In this document: piece by piece, positions 1 through 11,094 of the stretch | How positions within the stretch are numbered: position 1 is the stretch's first letter | How the letters are laid out: each line of letters begins with the position of its first letter | Origin: Grammothele lineata | Lineage: Eukaryota > Basidiomycota > Agaricomycetes > Polyporales > Polyporaceae | DNA length: 42,666 nt | Reading direction: 5' to 3' | Assembly (NCBI GenBank): GCA_002150815.3 | Contig: NDFF03000234.1 | Coordinates: 1-42,666, forward strand | Position numbers and translations under genes: made by a program | Notes under the pieces: generated by a model | What the model saw: only the letters and a program-made list of their open reading frames with translations | Databases searched by the model: none | What the model was told of the DNA's origin: nothing

Positions 1-1276
1 GCTCGACTTCGGTCATTTCCGAGAGGTTTCTTGGGACGTCTTGACAGTCCCAGTCGGACGAACACTAGCCGCCCTCGGAGCGGGCGAGAGATGATGACGT
101 GGATCTGATCTTCGCCGTTGTTGCGTCACTGGTACGGAGACTGATGTAGAGAAATGAGACAATGGAGATCCAAGAATAACGGAGTGCTTGTCGTCATAGC
201 GCAGATTTACACGAGAGGATGAGGCGAACTTGGAATACTTACACCGAGACGAACATGTAGACGTATCAATCGAAATTCGTATTGCTTATGTAACTCAATC
301 TCGGCGGCTAACAAAAAGTCGCCACTAGGCCTTTCAGGTTCGCCGCTCACCTCCATGATGCCATACGCTCGTAGCAACGGACTGGCCACACCTCGAGCCC
401 CGCACCATCCTTGTCGTATGCAGAGAATGAATCTCCGCCCATAGTCGACGTAACGCACGGCCCGAAGGTATGTCATACTAAGTAGAACGTGGCACTGATA
501 TTCGCCCTCCTCCCTAGCGCCCATTCGCTGATCTACGCTCACGGGCAGGCTATGCTCCATCCGGAAGCCTAGATATCCGTGAGGTTTCTTGTGGTGGAGA
601 AACCAAGAACAGGTCCGAGCGCTGCTAGAAGCAGTAGCGCCGCGCGCCACCGCCGTCTACACCGCATCCCGAACTTCGGCGTACGGGCCGAGTGCTGGCA
701 GGAAGAACTCTGGTAAATGGTCCACCACGTGGGCATAGCTTAGCGGACGAAACACATACGGTTGTGGGTCGGACGCGCCTCCAGGCGCCTGGCTTATCCC
801 CGTCTCAGGCTCGTTTGTACGAACTCCGGATTCAAAGCCACTCGGCATCCACTGCTGTGCTGTTTCGGAAGGTGTCCATCTTTTGTGGCAAATCGGCGTG
901 TGCGCTACAAGGAGCATTGCACTCGTTTTCGTGCTGCCTACATGCGAGTAGGCTATTTGGTTGCTCATGCGTGACATGAGGGAAATTCAGACAAATGATG
1001 AAAATACTAAGAGGTGCCCTCAGTAAGGCTTACCGCCTTTCCACTCTTGGATTGGTACTCTGATTCAAGAGAGCGTACTAAGTCTACAGGGTAAAGGGAA
1101 AACATTGAACGGATCTTAATATGCTTGATGGGGTATCATCGTACATGAAGTATTGTACATAGCAATGACCAATGATTTTAGGACAGCTGCCAAAGAGTGT
1201 CCGCACGTTGGCATCAAATGTCGAACCAAGAGCAAAGAGAAAGTCACAAGCAGGTCTCGAACCCCCGCTTCCATGA
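1..1276. other. No gene recognised
   Basis: Only scattered short open frames on both strands, none with a recognisable domain or convincing splice structure. This is probably the 3' intergenic side of the leftward DUF6699-like gene. Confidence 0.4.
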
Positions 1277-2101
1277 TCACCACAGGGCGCCCCTTCTCAC
1301 CACGACCACGAACACGCTCCCCAAGGCGCCCCCCTCCGGAAGCTCGTTCGGCCTCGCGGGCCTGATCCCGAAGAACCGCCTGTGCCGCACGAGGCAGTCA
1401 AGTCGCAAGATGGGGTCCCCCGGCTTCCCACCCCGCCCGCGCGCTACGTTCTCTACCTCCTTCCGGAGCTCGGGGTCAAGGGCCGCCCATTCCGCCGGAA
1501 GCGCTTGCTCGCGCAGGCCTCGGTACAGCGCGCACAAGACGTCCCAAACCGAGACGAACGACTTGCTTTCTCGCCGGAGAACCTCGATCCGCAGAGGCAA
1601 GGATGGGAAGACCAGCGTGAGCCTTCGGAGCGCGGGGGCGTCACCGGCCGTGCTGGACTTGACGGCTGGCCGCTCGCGGAGGTCTGCCTCGGAGAGCTTC
1701 GGGTCGGAGGAGAGCAGTTGAGAGGGGTTTTGTCCGACATCCCACGGAAGGGGAGAGGGGGCGTCAGGTGTGGGCGAGAACGCGATGAGGGGGTCGATCG
1801 ATGGGCGATGGACAGGTGGATGGTTGCCGGTTGCCGCTCGAAAGCCCGGGCTGCTGCGTGGTCCGGCGTCCTTGCTCGCATCGCGAGGGTGCTCTGGGTT
1901 TGGCAGCGGCACAGTGACAGCGCTGCGCTGCGCTCCTGGATGTGACGATGAGGAGAGTGGTGAAGGGTTCGAGGAGGTCGCGGACCACGCGGGAGATAAC
2001 ACCCAGCGTGGCCCGTATTGTGGGGTCTGAAAAGTGACCCAGGCAGCGGGCCATACGAAGACTGGTTGACCGAAGGGGTAGTGAGAGGGGTTGGAGGCCA
2101 T
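1277..2101 (-). CDS. DUF6699-like protein (host gene)
   Basis: A single uninterrupted frame of 274 codons begins at a true ATG (2101-2099) and ends in TGA at 1277. The first ~130 residues are Pro/Ser-rich and probably disordered. From about residue 140 the pattern matches the Agaricomycete DUF6699 family as I remember it: a PLPWDV entry motif, a LLSSDP segment, a hydrophobic LRRLTLVFPSLPLRIEVLRR strand pair, then VSVWDVLCALYRGLRE, an ALPAEWAALDPEL helix and a C-terminal LDCLVRHRRFFGIRP segment. The molecular function of that family is unknown to me. It lies 3.7 kb outside the left end of the transposon and is likely a resident gene. No intron is needed. The family call rests on pattern memory and no search was run. 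Confidence 0.7.
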   Translation of the reverse strand: MASNPSHYPFGQPVFVWPAAWVTFQTPQYGPRWVLSPAWSATSSNPSPLSSSSHPGAQRSAVTVPLPNPEHPRDASKDAGPRSSPGFRAATGNHPPVHRPSIDPLIAFSPTPDAPSPLPWDVGQNPSQLLSSDPKLSEADLRERPAVKSSTAGDAPALRRLTLVFPSLPLRIEVLRRESKSFVSVWDVLCALYRGLREQALPAEWAALDPELRKEVENVARGRGGKPGDPILRLDCLVRHRRFFGIRPARPNELPEGGALGSVFVVVVRRGALW

Positions 2102-5100
2102 TGTGAGCGCACTTAGGGTACCAGGGGCGAATTCGCGCTCTCCTTTATAGAATACATGAGCGGAATCGCGAGCACTCCGACGCCGTGCGATGTAGTTGGA
2201 CGACGTCTCAATGGAACAGCGCCACGTAGACGTCCATCACTCTAGGCTCATGCAGCGAACTCTTACAGCGTCGCGCGGAGACAGAGCACTGCATAAGCCT
2301 TGTAGAGATAAGTAAAGACTACTATGGGAGTTTTCCTCCAGACACACAGCACAGCCTACAACGCGACCACTCTAGGCGCCTTGAGTCGGACACTGCCGAT
2401 CTGTACCCAGCCTACTCGTCATTTACTAAAATTGCGCTCATGTGTAGTCACATGAGAGCAACAAAGTTCGACAAGCGGCATCTGTAGCTTGAGACACGGT
2501 GCTGTAAGGTTTCCTCACCCACGCATGACCTCCGAATGGCCACAGCCTCTTAACCGCCTGCGAGGGCGTACTGTTCGCGAATGTTCCAACAATGTCTATA
2601 GACAGTACTGCTGAACAGTTCACGAGAAAACTCATAAGTCCTTTCAGCGGCGAATTACGACGCCGTCCCAAGTGGACCAAGGGAAGGCCCGTGTCCCCCA
2701 CAGGCCACGAGGCATGACCGTCGCTATAATAACCTCCGCACGTGACCGTAGTCCACGAAGCTGCGTGTTCGAGCGCGAAGTGGATATATACAGCAAACGC
2801 TCTGTCATTTCGTCTTACGACCTGTACGTGATCACAAAGAGTTGCAAAGAGCTGATCGTGGTCACGTACAGGCTGACGAGTTTCGGCGCTGAACATCAAC
2901 TCCGCTAACGGGAGTCACGAAGTACATGCCCACCCTGTTGGACGCGCACTGGCCCGCGTCGGTCGTGCACCTGCTCCGATACGCCTCCGATCGTGTTCGG
3001 GCGCGGTAAGGCGTATGAGAAACCCACTGGCTTCTAGAACTAGTCGGCATGGTACTGTTAGGATGAAGATTTAGAAGGAGACTCGACTCACAGGATGAGC
3101 GCGCGAGAACAGATACACTCATACGAACGATGTACGGGAGCCCGACGACGCCGACAAACGATTCGCGCATGGCGGCCGCGTACTTCACGGGGTGGACGTA
3201 GAGTGTGGCGGGCACGGGAGCTGTCATGCGTATCGATAGCATGCGAAGGTGGCCATCGCGAAGGAAGGCCGTAAGTGGCCCGAGCCCGCGGTCGACTTGC
3301 ATACAGGGCGCCCTGCCAGAGATGATAATTAATTCTGAGAAGACGGGGATACCACGAGGTACCAAGCGTACCAGCTGTCCTTTCCCAGCCCGGCAAGATC
3401 CACCTCCAGCGTCCGATCCTGACCGCCCCCGACACGGCGCCGCGACAGGCCCCGACGAGTACAAGTACATCCGAAAGCGTCAGGGTTTGGGTGGCCGGGT
3501 CGGAACAGTCCGCCGTGCGCGATTCGCGGAGAGAGTCGCACGCATGGAAGGTGGCTAACTGCAAGCTACGCGACAGGCGGCGACGCGTAGCCTCGCCGCG
3601 TGCACGAGGTCCGTGCGCAGCGCGCGAAGGCGTGTGCCTGGAAGCGCGGCGCTCGCGCCTGTGCGCAGCGCACCGCCGGGCATCGACGTCCGGATTTGGA
3701 AGGTAAAGTATTCGCCCAGACTCCGCGTCTGGTTTGTCGCGCGCGTCCGAGTTGATGCCAGTGCCGTCAAATGCGGGCGTGTTAGGTGCAAGGGCTAGAC
3801 TCGCCCACTGTGGAGCATCACGGAGAAAAACTCCGGGTGCTTTAGGCTTTGCTTACTCACAGGGGTCCAGACCGGCGGAAGTGGACTGGCGCACAGCAGC
3901 GGTCAGAGCACGGATCCTGTATCGATTAACCAGGTGTACTCACGCGTAGACACAGCAGCGTGACTCCATTGTTCTCTGTGACCACGCTGGGAAGATGGGC
4001 TGGATGTGCCGTCCGTGACCTTAAGTCGAACTCGGGTTCCTAGACAACAGCTAGCTGCCCTTTACGACGCGGGTGATAGTACGTAGCGGCGCCGTTACTC
4101 TGAGCTTGAGGGTGACGGAGCATAACCAGACTTCGACGTACAAACGTAAGACATGAGTCATCTGGTGGTCCTAAGAGCGGGGATGAAACATGTTCGAATG
4201 TTCCATTAACCTGGACAAATCACACCGATAAGCAAAGGCATATATGCTAGTCCGACTCTTGGAACCGTCAAGCAAGCGTACCCACCACACATCCACACTG
4301 AGCGCCCTGTCGCGGACTGCGTCTCGGAGCTGCACTGGTCCGGGCGTGCTCTGCTACTTCTAGCCATCGATAATCAGCGGCCGAGCACCGAACGAAAATT
4401 ACGGGACGGTCACCAATATCAAGCTTCCCCTCCCCGGAGTGGCCCACATATCAGCTCTCATGTGCGTTCAGTAGCATGTCGGATTGATGCGCAGCGCAGA
4501 GAGAGCGATAGCCCTCCGCTCGCAGGGATGCGCTCGGTGCGCCGACCGAAGGCGCGGCTGCAAAACCGATCCCCAGACCGATAATTGTCCTAGTCAGCGT
4601 TCGGTCGGAAGCGGGCGGAGCACGAGACGCGCCGAGCACGGGGTTGAAGCGGGTGCAAATGGTGTACGGAACGTCTCGCTGCCCCTGGACGGTTGCTGAT
4701 GCAAAGGGCGCGGCCCACCGACGTTGGATGTCTTCCAAATATTCATGTCGTGATGGTGGAATCTAGCTCTATGCTCAGACCTTCTAGACTCGGTCCACAA
4801 TGTACGTACACAATATAAAGAATACGTACAAGACAAGTGGATGAAGCTATGGCGGCCGCGGAGGTCGTCCGAATTGTGGAAAGAGAAGTTATCCCGACCG
4901 TGATGACCTGCGTCGCACTGTTTCAGCGGGATCGGTCGTACGCAAGAGCCTTCGAGAACGTCTATAGAAAGAAAACGTCTTGCCTGGAACGGGCTCCAGT
5001 CGAGACGTGCGCAATTCGGTATATTCTTGAGATGGGCGAAAAACCAAGTTAAGATCCGGAGCGGCAACTACTCCCCGAGCAGGGGGACCATTTGAGAACC

Positions 5101-5844
5101 GCGCCACCGGTGACTGGAGTTCCAGTGGGGCGTATCCGGACCGCGATGGCCGCCCAGGGAGGGTGTTCTGTCGGACTGACGGGCAGGAGCAGGATCTCGG
5201 CGGGCCGTTGTTCGCTATAATCGGTGGCGTCGGCTTCGAGAAACGTTACGCAGAACGCGTGAGTGAGTCAGGCTGGAGCATGCAGCGCACCCGGGCCGTC
5301 AGCGAGACGGAGTCATTTTGTCAGAGGTAGTGGCTGGCTCCTCTACGGTTGGTGGCGCGGAACTCAGCTCGCGCGCGGCGAAGAGCGGAACGGAAGAATA
5401 CGCACAATCGGGGGCCGAGGGCGCCGCTCTGGAAATGGCAACTATAGTGCTCAGCCAGCAGGGTGAAGAGAGAAAGCTTCGAGGAGGAGAGTTTGATTTA
5501 TTGCTCGGAGTGTTGAGTCGTTGCGCCCATTAATCCTACACAGGAAAACAAGAGAGATGTCCGTCAGCGACTGTACGCCATCTCTACGTACACGCGTACT
5601 TGAGCCAGTAAACTTCTGTCTTCCAAACCGCACGGACCTCCGCCGCTCCCCGCATCAGGGTCAGCGAGCATGATGCTGATGCGGACACACTCAACTCAGT
5701 CACTCACCTGGTCCACTCTTCGGAGCGGATGGCGGCGGGCCTCGGGGGCCCGATTTGGAGGTGCTCCTCCCCGGCCAATCACCGCCACACTTTGGGTGCC
5801 TGGAGAGTGGGGCAGGGCGCGCTCGCAAGGCTGGAGCGACAGCA
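2102..5844. other. Intergenic host sequence, no convincing gene
   Basis: Several frames of 60-200 codons overlap on opposite strands without any recognisable domain. A 71-codon ATG frame at 4837-5052 (+) is compositionally protein-like (charged, balanced), but it has no recognised family and no clear promoter or splice context. I do not call it a gene. Confidence 0.4.
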
Positions 5845-5853
5845 GCTGTCCGG
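5845..5853. repeat. Candidate target-site duplication, left copy
   Basis: The 9-mer GCTGTCCGG lies exactly 17 bp outside the GATAATATCT block that opens the strongly conserved terminal inverted repeat. The identical 9-mer lies exactly 17 bp outside that block at the right end. KDZ-superfamily elements are known for about 8-bp duplications (described for Zisupton), so 8 or 9 bp is plausible. Confidence 0.7.
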
Positions 5854-6319
5854 AGCTCTAGACATTACATGATAATATCTTCCCGCCTATTAGGCGGAGA
5901 CGAAGATGTATCTTGCCCGCCTAACGAAGGAGGCCGTGGAAGGCGATCCCGTGGTCGGATGGCCCCCATATTTTAGATATCATGTCAGCATGTCATGTAG
6001 AGCATGATTCCGTATGTCAAAAGGTGCTCACCGTCGTATGTCGCGCTTTATGTCGCGCGGGTTGTTCTGGGGGCGGAGGCCGTCTAGCGCCCGGTGCACG
6101 CGCGCCATCAAAACCGAGCCGCCCGCCTGAAGGAGGCACCGGCTACGGTCGCCGGAGATCCCGAGTCCGATTTCCCCCGATCCCTCCCCACTGATGCCCG
6201 AGCAGCCGCCCGATCTCCATCTCCTCCCGCCCCTGCTCCGCCCGCGGCCCGCAAAGGGTCCGTGCGTCCTAGGACCCCGAAGACCCGCCGCCTGTTGGCC
6301 TCCGGCCATCTCGGGCATT
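5854..6319 (+). repeat. Left terminal inverted repeat (466 bp)
   Basis: This is the reverse complement of 36346-36811. From 5871 inward the two copies align without gaps over about 449 bp with some 15-17 mismatches by eye. About 200 bp (roughly 6085-6290) is identical. The outermost 17 bp match at only 10 positions. Near the outer end is a perfect interrupted palindrome, CCGCCTA-T-TAGGCGG (5883-5897), followed by another CCGCCTA around 5916-5923, so the heptamer occurs three times within 41 bp. Two copies of ATGTCGCGC lie near 6037-6060. These are candidate transposase-binding sequences, by inference. Confidence 0.92.
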
Positions 6320-7457
6320 GGTCGCTTTTGCCGGTCTCGGCCCGCGGCACCTCAGCACCTGCCACTCGGTCCACCGGCCCACAGGGTCCGTGCGCCCATT
6401 GGCTGTGAAAGGCGCCAGCTCGCCGGTCATCTCGGGCATTCGCCGGGAGCTTGGGTGTCCGATATTGTCGGAGCAAACGCGCGCCCCAGACGAACGCGGC
6501 GGCGTCCATCCCACAGGGTTTGTTGGTGCGGCACCTATGGAATGTAGAACCTGTATGTTAGTACAAGTGTTAGTGTATACACCCCGTCAACAGATCCAGG
6601 AGGCCGTGGATGGACGCACGAGGGCAGTAGGGCAGCCAGCGCGCACACCAGCGGCGCGAGCTTCAATCGTTGCTTGCAGAAGAGTATCCCTCCGTAAGGC
6701 ACACCGCCGAGGGACGACCGTGATGTTGGTGGCCGCCGCGCAGTGCATGCGGGCATACAGGGGTGAATCCATGGGCCGACTCTCGCCGCGCGGGCTCGCC
6801 AGCCATGCGCAACCAGTTGGGGAGGGGCAGGCGCATCGAGCCACCAGGCATACTATGCTCACCTGCTAACCTGTATCCTCATGCCAGCAGATGGGCCCCT
6901 TGCTTGCAAAAACTTGCCCTCGCTGCGTGGGGATGAACGCGTGGCTGGAGGACAGGGGGAAATGCAGACACGACTGGGCCAAACTCACCTAGCGACCATG
7001 TTGCTCCCTTCTTGTACCGCGACCCATCCTTTCCTGCGTGTTCGGCCTCCGGCGATGAATGGCGCATGCTCTCCTATCCCTGCTGGGCTACTTCGGGCGC
7101 GCATTGGAGGGGGGAATGTGCGTGAACATGAGGCATCACTTACCTGTCTCGCCCTCCTGCAGCACGCTCCAACAGTTCCCATATTCCATTGAATCCGGCG
7201 GCGCGTCAGTGGAGAGGCGAGCTGGGACAGGGGCGAGAAGGTGTCGACGACGCGTGACAGTCGCCTGAGGGAGGCTTGTCGGTGGCGGCGGGTTGAAGGG
7301 AGAGGACGGAGGCTGCGTCAGGCGGACTCTTTCACGCGACCTCGAATCGAGTCCGTCTGCCGGCGCCAGTTGCGCTGCACTCGACACCGCGTACACTTTG
7401 CTCGCTGTACGCCTCTGCTGCAAGTTTCCTCGCCCTACCCATCCGCTGCAAGTTGGC
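6320..7457. other. Unresolved left subterminal region
   Basis: The sequence is GC- and CpG-rich with many short overlapping frames on both strands and no recognised motif. Immediately inside the left inverted repeat, the segment CATCTCGGGCATT occurs twice (about 6307 and 6428) about 120 bp apart. The right end has a single hybrid copy. No gene is called here. Confidence 0.4.
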
Positions 7458-8141
7458 ATGGGTAAGTCATCTTCATTCCCGCGCGCGCTACCACACTGAT
7501 ACCCTGTTATTCAGACACAAACAAGTCTTCCAACAATCGCGCCGTCGCCGCCGCTAGCGGCACGAAGCTGCACTTCATGCAGTCGAAGGGCAGCTACTCC
7601 ACTTTTGCGCTGCCTGCACGCGCCTCGCATCATGTTGCACGTCCGTCAGCCTATCTAGCGTGCGCTCAACATTCTCACTGGTCTACAGAGCGCCGCTTCT
7701 CACCCAGCGCAACCGCCCGCACCTGCAACAGCTCAGGTGAGTCTGTCAGCACGCGCGCCATGACCCGGATTCGGGACGATTCATCTGTTTGCCATAGGAG
7801 ACACCACCCACCCGCCGGCGCATCCCTCGGCCTCCGACGGGCGCCCCCTTGTGGACGATGCTTCACCTTGCGAGGCGTCCGGCTTTGCGGTCGGCTCGTC
7901 TCTGGACATTTCCACTTCAGATCCCGCCCATGACTACGTTGAGGCGTGGACCATGGACCGGCTCTCCCTCGCTGACGATGCCGCTGCGAACCAGCCCGGC
8001 GAGGAATCAAGCCTCTGCGGCGGCGAAGCCGAGCATAGCGATGCGTCTGGGGATGCTCTTATGTCGGGGAGCTTGCTGGCCAGCGGTCCAACCAGCGAGC
8101 ATGGCTTTCCGCTCGACGGCGCTGAGGATTCGTTCATGTAA
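7458..8141 (+). CDS. Putative small acidic protein, unknown function
   Basis: A splice model with consistent phases gives about 200 residues: ATG G at 7458-7461, an intron GTAAGT...TTCAG (7462-7514), an exon from 7515 to 7736 (which may itself lose a 48-nt intron 7641-7688), a second intron GTGAGT...CATAG (7737-7797) and a final exon to a TAA at 8139-8141. The N-terminus is Ser/Ala/Asn-rich. The last ~100 residues are strongly acidic and Ser/Asp/Glu-rich with no recognised domain. The acidic tail, canonical splice signals and frame closure favour a real gene. No homology is recognised and the first exon is very short, so confidence is limited. Confidence 0.35.
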
Positions 8142-9900
8142 CCCTACATAAAGCGTTGGCGCCCTGGCTTTCTTGATTCCTGAATGAAACGCTTCATATG
8201 CCACCTACTCCTTTGGGAAACACACGCGCTCTGCGCACGTGCATAACATCCCACTATTCGGAAGACTTACGTCATTCGATCTGCGTCACACGATCAGATT
8301 GGCTCCCATGGCGCGGCCCGCCACTCCGCGCGCTATCACCTGGATTGCGCCCCACCGCGACGCGAGCCGCAGCCCCTATTACAGCTGAACGCAAAACGAT
8401 AGACCACACGCGCCGTTTCCACCTTACAGATCCGGTACTAGATGCCCACCTTGCAAGGCAATCCGCACCACTCGCCGGGCGAGACGCACCACCTAACGCC
8501 TTCGGCGCGAGCCTCACAGCCAATCCTCACCATCCCAGACTCCACCTGGGGCCACATGTTCCTACACACGAGAGAGCACTCGCGGTCTATCGTTTTGCAT
8601 TCAGCTGTAGACAGTTTCAGCAGCGGGATGCGTCGGACAGATCATAGAGCCATGGAGCGCGGTCCTGATGTGACTGGATCTCGGTTATGTTGTGACACGG
8701 CAGACGACGCGCCTTCGCGGCCTTGTGCTCTTGCTCGCGCGCGGCGGCCCACGGCTGGTAGGCTAGTACGAGTCTAAGTGCGCGGCCGCCCTCCTTGTCA
8801 GTCTTCAGCATAGGAGCATTTGTGGGCCTCTTACTTACCGCTAGATGAGTCCTCGCGCGTTAGGCTTGACCAGAAGTCGTGGGTCGAGTGTATCCCTGAG
8901 AAGTCACGCGAAAAGGGAACTCCTAAGTGAGCCAACCGAGTGCAACCTGCAGGATCCAATAAGTACTTCTTGTCGTGCGATGCCACGCCTAGCGGTAGCG
9001 ACGCATGCTCGGAGGGCAGCTTGAATTACTCGAACTCGCCGGTATAACTGCGTCCTCTCAACTCTCGCGCGCGCTGAGGCGCAAGATTCCTCACCCTCGC
9101 GAGCCTTTGTCCTGCTTGAGTCCTCAGATCAGCTTCGCATGTAAAAATAATGAGTGCACACTGGACAGGGCCTCGCGCGTGACTCAAAGTTGAGCATTCC
9201 CTCGCGGATTCTGCATATACCTAGAATATCAGTAGCTCGCGCGCTGAGGTGGGTCATCGCGCGGGCGAACAACGTCAGACGGCCCGGCTGTCACGCTGGA
9301 GGGCACTGAAGCTGGATCTTGACGCTCGTCACGCCCGGTGGTGCCCCCACTGACCGTCGCCCATGCCTGCCGAGGGGTTGCTGAAACTGTCTATTCGCGC
9401 GTCACGACTCGTAGGGCCCGCGCGATGTGTGCGCACTTCCTTCTCGTATCTACGCCCTCCCCTCGCGCGTTCCGCAACCCGTCAGCATCATAATCACGCT
9501 CGTTTCTCTTGCGCGAACCACACCTACTGTCACGCTACCCATGCCAATCACCCATCGCTCCTCCGCGCTTACACGAGCGCGGTCTTGGGCATCTGTAACC
9601 CTTTCGCGGCGCGTGTATTTCATTCCCACCAAGCGCGCGCGAAGGGCTACCCGCGCGGGGAGATTTTCCGTGCAAGTGGGGTAGTGTGTACAGTAGCCAG
9701 AGCCGCCTGGCCTGTTTGTCCAATACTGCCGACCGTCCGTCGCCTTCTTCGTTACGCGTCGTCATGCCTTCCTGTTGTACCCCTCAAAGGACCTGGCCTC
9801 AGATATGTCCGAGCAGGCTGCTCTCATCCGTCATACGGATGCAATTGACCACGCGTGCCACGTAAGTCGCGCGATTACAAGGGTACGGTGGTATCTCGAG
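8142..9900. other. No gene resolved
   Basis: The octamer CTCGCGCG and close variants are scattered through 8.85-9.5 kb (for example near 8853, 9065, 9173 and 9465), without a fixed period. Frames on both strands are interrupted and show no recognised motif. This may be degenerated cargo or regulatory sequence. Confidence 0.35.
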
Positions 9901-9906
9901 TTCCTT

Positions 9907-10220
9907 TTAGGTACCTGCACTCATACGCGTCTGCACTGCTTCATCCGCCTCGGCTCGACCCGCTTTCCTTTCTCTTACAACGCGATCCACCACTCGCATC
10001 AAGCAGGCCAACGCCGTCGGGGCGTAGACGTGTTTTGGAAAGATAAATCGCTTGACGCTTTGATGCCGACGATGGACGTTCTCGAGGGCACCACCGTGAC
10101 TACACAGTGGCTCCCGAGTGGGTCGGGCTGACATCCACGCGAGCCACGCGCAGGGTAAATCTGGCGGCCGTTTAGTTTCTACGCGCTGTACGATGTTTGA
10201 CGCCGTCTTACCTTGTCCAT
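9907..10220 (-). CDS. Possible leftward gene downstream of shared promoter module
   Basis: A 35-bp module shared with the TET gene promoter (10289-10323) points leftward into this interval. ATG GAC AAG at 10220-10212 is followed by a GTAAGA donor. Below it, two leftward frames look coding: one gives about 55 residues ending RRRWPA, the other ends with a charged helix (RVVDRVVRERKAGRAEADEA). I could not build one consistent transcript. Rightward frames also exist here (VDVFWKDKSLDALMPTMDVL), so the strand itself is uncertain. Confidence 0.22.
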
Positions 10221-10288
10221 TCAGCTCGCCTCAGCCCATCTCCCCGCTACCCAATTCTTCGGACCATGCCCTTCGGCGTCCACCGACG

Positions 10289-10323
10289 ACTTATAGGACT
10301 TGGGCGAGCCCAGTAAGCCATCC
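10289..10323 (-). promoter_or_regulatory. 35-bp TATA-containing promoter module, copy 1
   Basis: Read on the minus strand this matches 33869-33903 on the plus strand at 33 of 35 positions. It includes the blocks CTTACTGGGCTCGCCC and AGTCCTATAAGT. Flanking sequence on both sides is unrelated, so the conserved unit is sharply limited. The plus copy lies about 300 bp upstream of the TET/JBP start codon, in the right place for a core promoter. This suggests a coordinately expressed leftward gene here. Confidence 0.6.
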
Positions 10324-11094
10324 ATGTGCACCGAAAAACACGGCCCCCCGCGAGTGGTAGGCGCGAGGGATTGGAAAGGGAGGGTGCGGATGAGCGCGTG
10401 GCGTCGTTCCGTGTGCCACATGCGACGGGAGCGACTTAGAGGAAACGCGGGGTCCTGGCCGCATTCTGCCATGTATCCTCAGGGGTGGGTTGGCGGGTGC
10501 ATCTTCTTCGCCTTCGCCAAGCGTCGACAAACAGCAACAACCGTGACTTCACGGTTGCGCCTGAACTCATATGTCCTCTCAAGGACTACGGGAAAGCAGG
10601 TATTTCTAAGACAACTTTCAGCTTGCTCACGGGCTCTGGGAGAGTGGTATTCTTACCTGGTGCCCGAGATATCCATTTCCCTCCACCGTTCCCTTCAACT
10701 CAGGTCTCCGGTTCTGCTCACGCTATGGTCGGCGGATTTGGCGCTCTCGGAAGAGCTGAGGCTCATACCTTCGTAAACATCCCGCGCTCGCCCGGGACAT
10801 AGGGTGTATGGGATGGGGGACGGGGATGAGGGGCGCCGCAGCGAATGACCGGCGGGTAGGCGCCCGACGATTCCTGTCAACAAGGTCACGTGACTTATCA
10901 CCCCGCCCCGACATCATATTTCCGACTTGGAGTCTAGACCCTGCGTCGCCTGTGCCTGTTTCAGATCCCTTTCAGGGCGTCCTTCGGTCGATAAGTACTG
11001 GATTCCCCGTATAGATACCATTGATTAGAAGCGCGTCGGAAGTGATAGCAACCTTTGTGCAATCCCATTGACGATAGCTCATGTACACGCGTAA
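10324..11094. other. Ambiguous interval with hairpin copy 1
   Basis: A rightward frame (10485-10802) contains RDFTVAPELICPLKDYGK and resembles a fragment around 10098 reading RDYTVAPEWVGL. This hints at a duplicated coding motif, but leftward frames here are equally open. The first hairpin of the GTGACTTCAC family (10538-10557) lies inside. No gene is called. Confidence 0.3.
10538..10557. repeat. GTGACTTCAC hairpin, copy 1
   Basis: The 20-bp sequence CAACCGTGACTTCACGGTTG consists of perfect 9-bp arms around a CT centre. Confidence 0.8.

Noticed and set aside
5982..6509. Frames within the inverted repeats (70-130 codons)
   Set aside because: Arg/Pro/Gly-rich, overlapping on both strands, and part of the conserved terminal repeat rather than a gene.
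8881..8930. Possible sixth hairpin (GAGAAGTCACGC)
   Set aside because: The GTGA half of the apex is missing and the arms do not pair.
10485..10802. Rightward 105-codon frame containing RDFTVAPELICP
   Set aside because: Equal openness on the other strand, position of the leftward promoter module and no splice-consistent continuation; left as unresolved.
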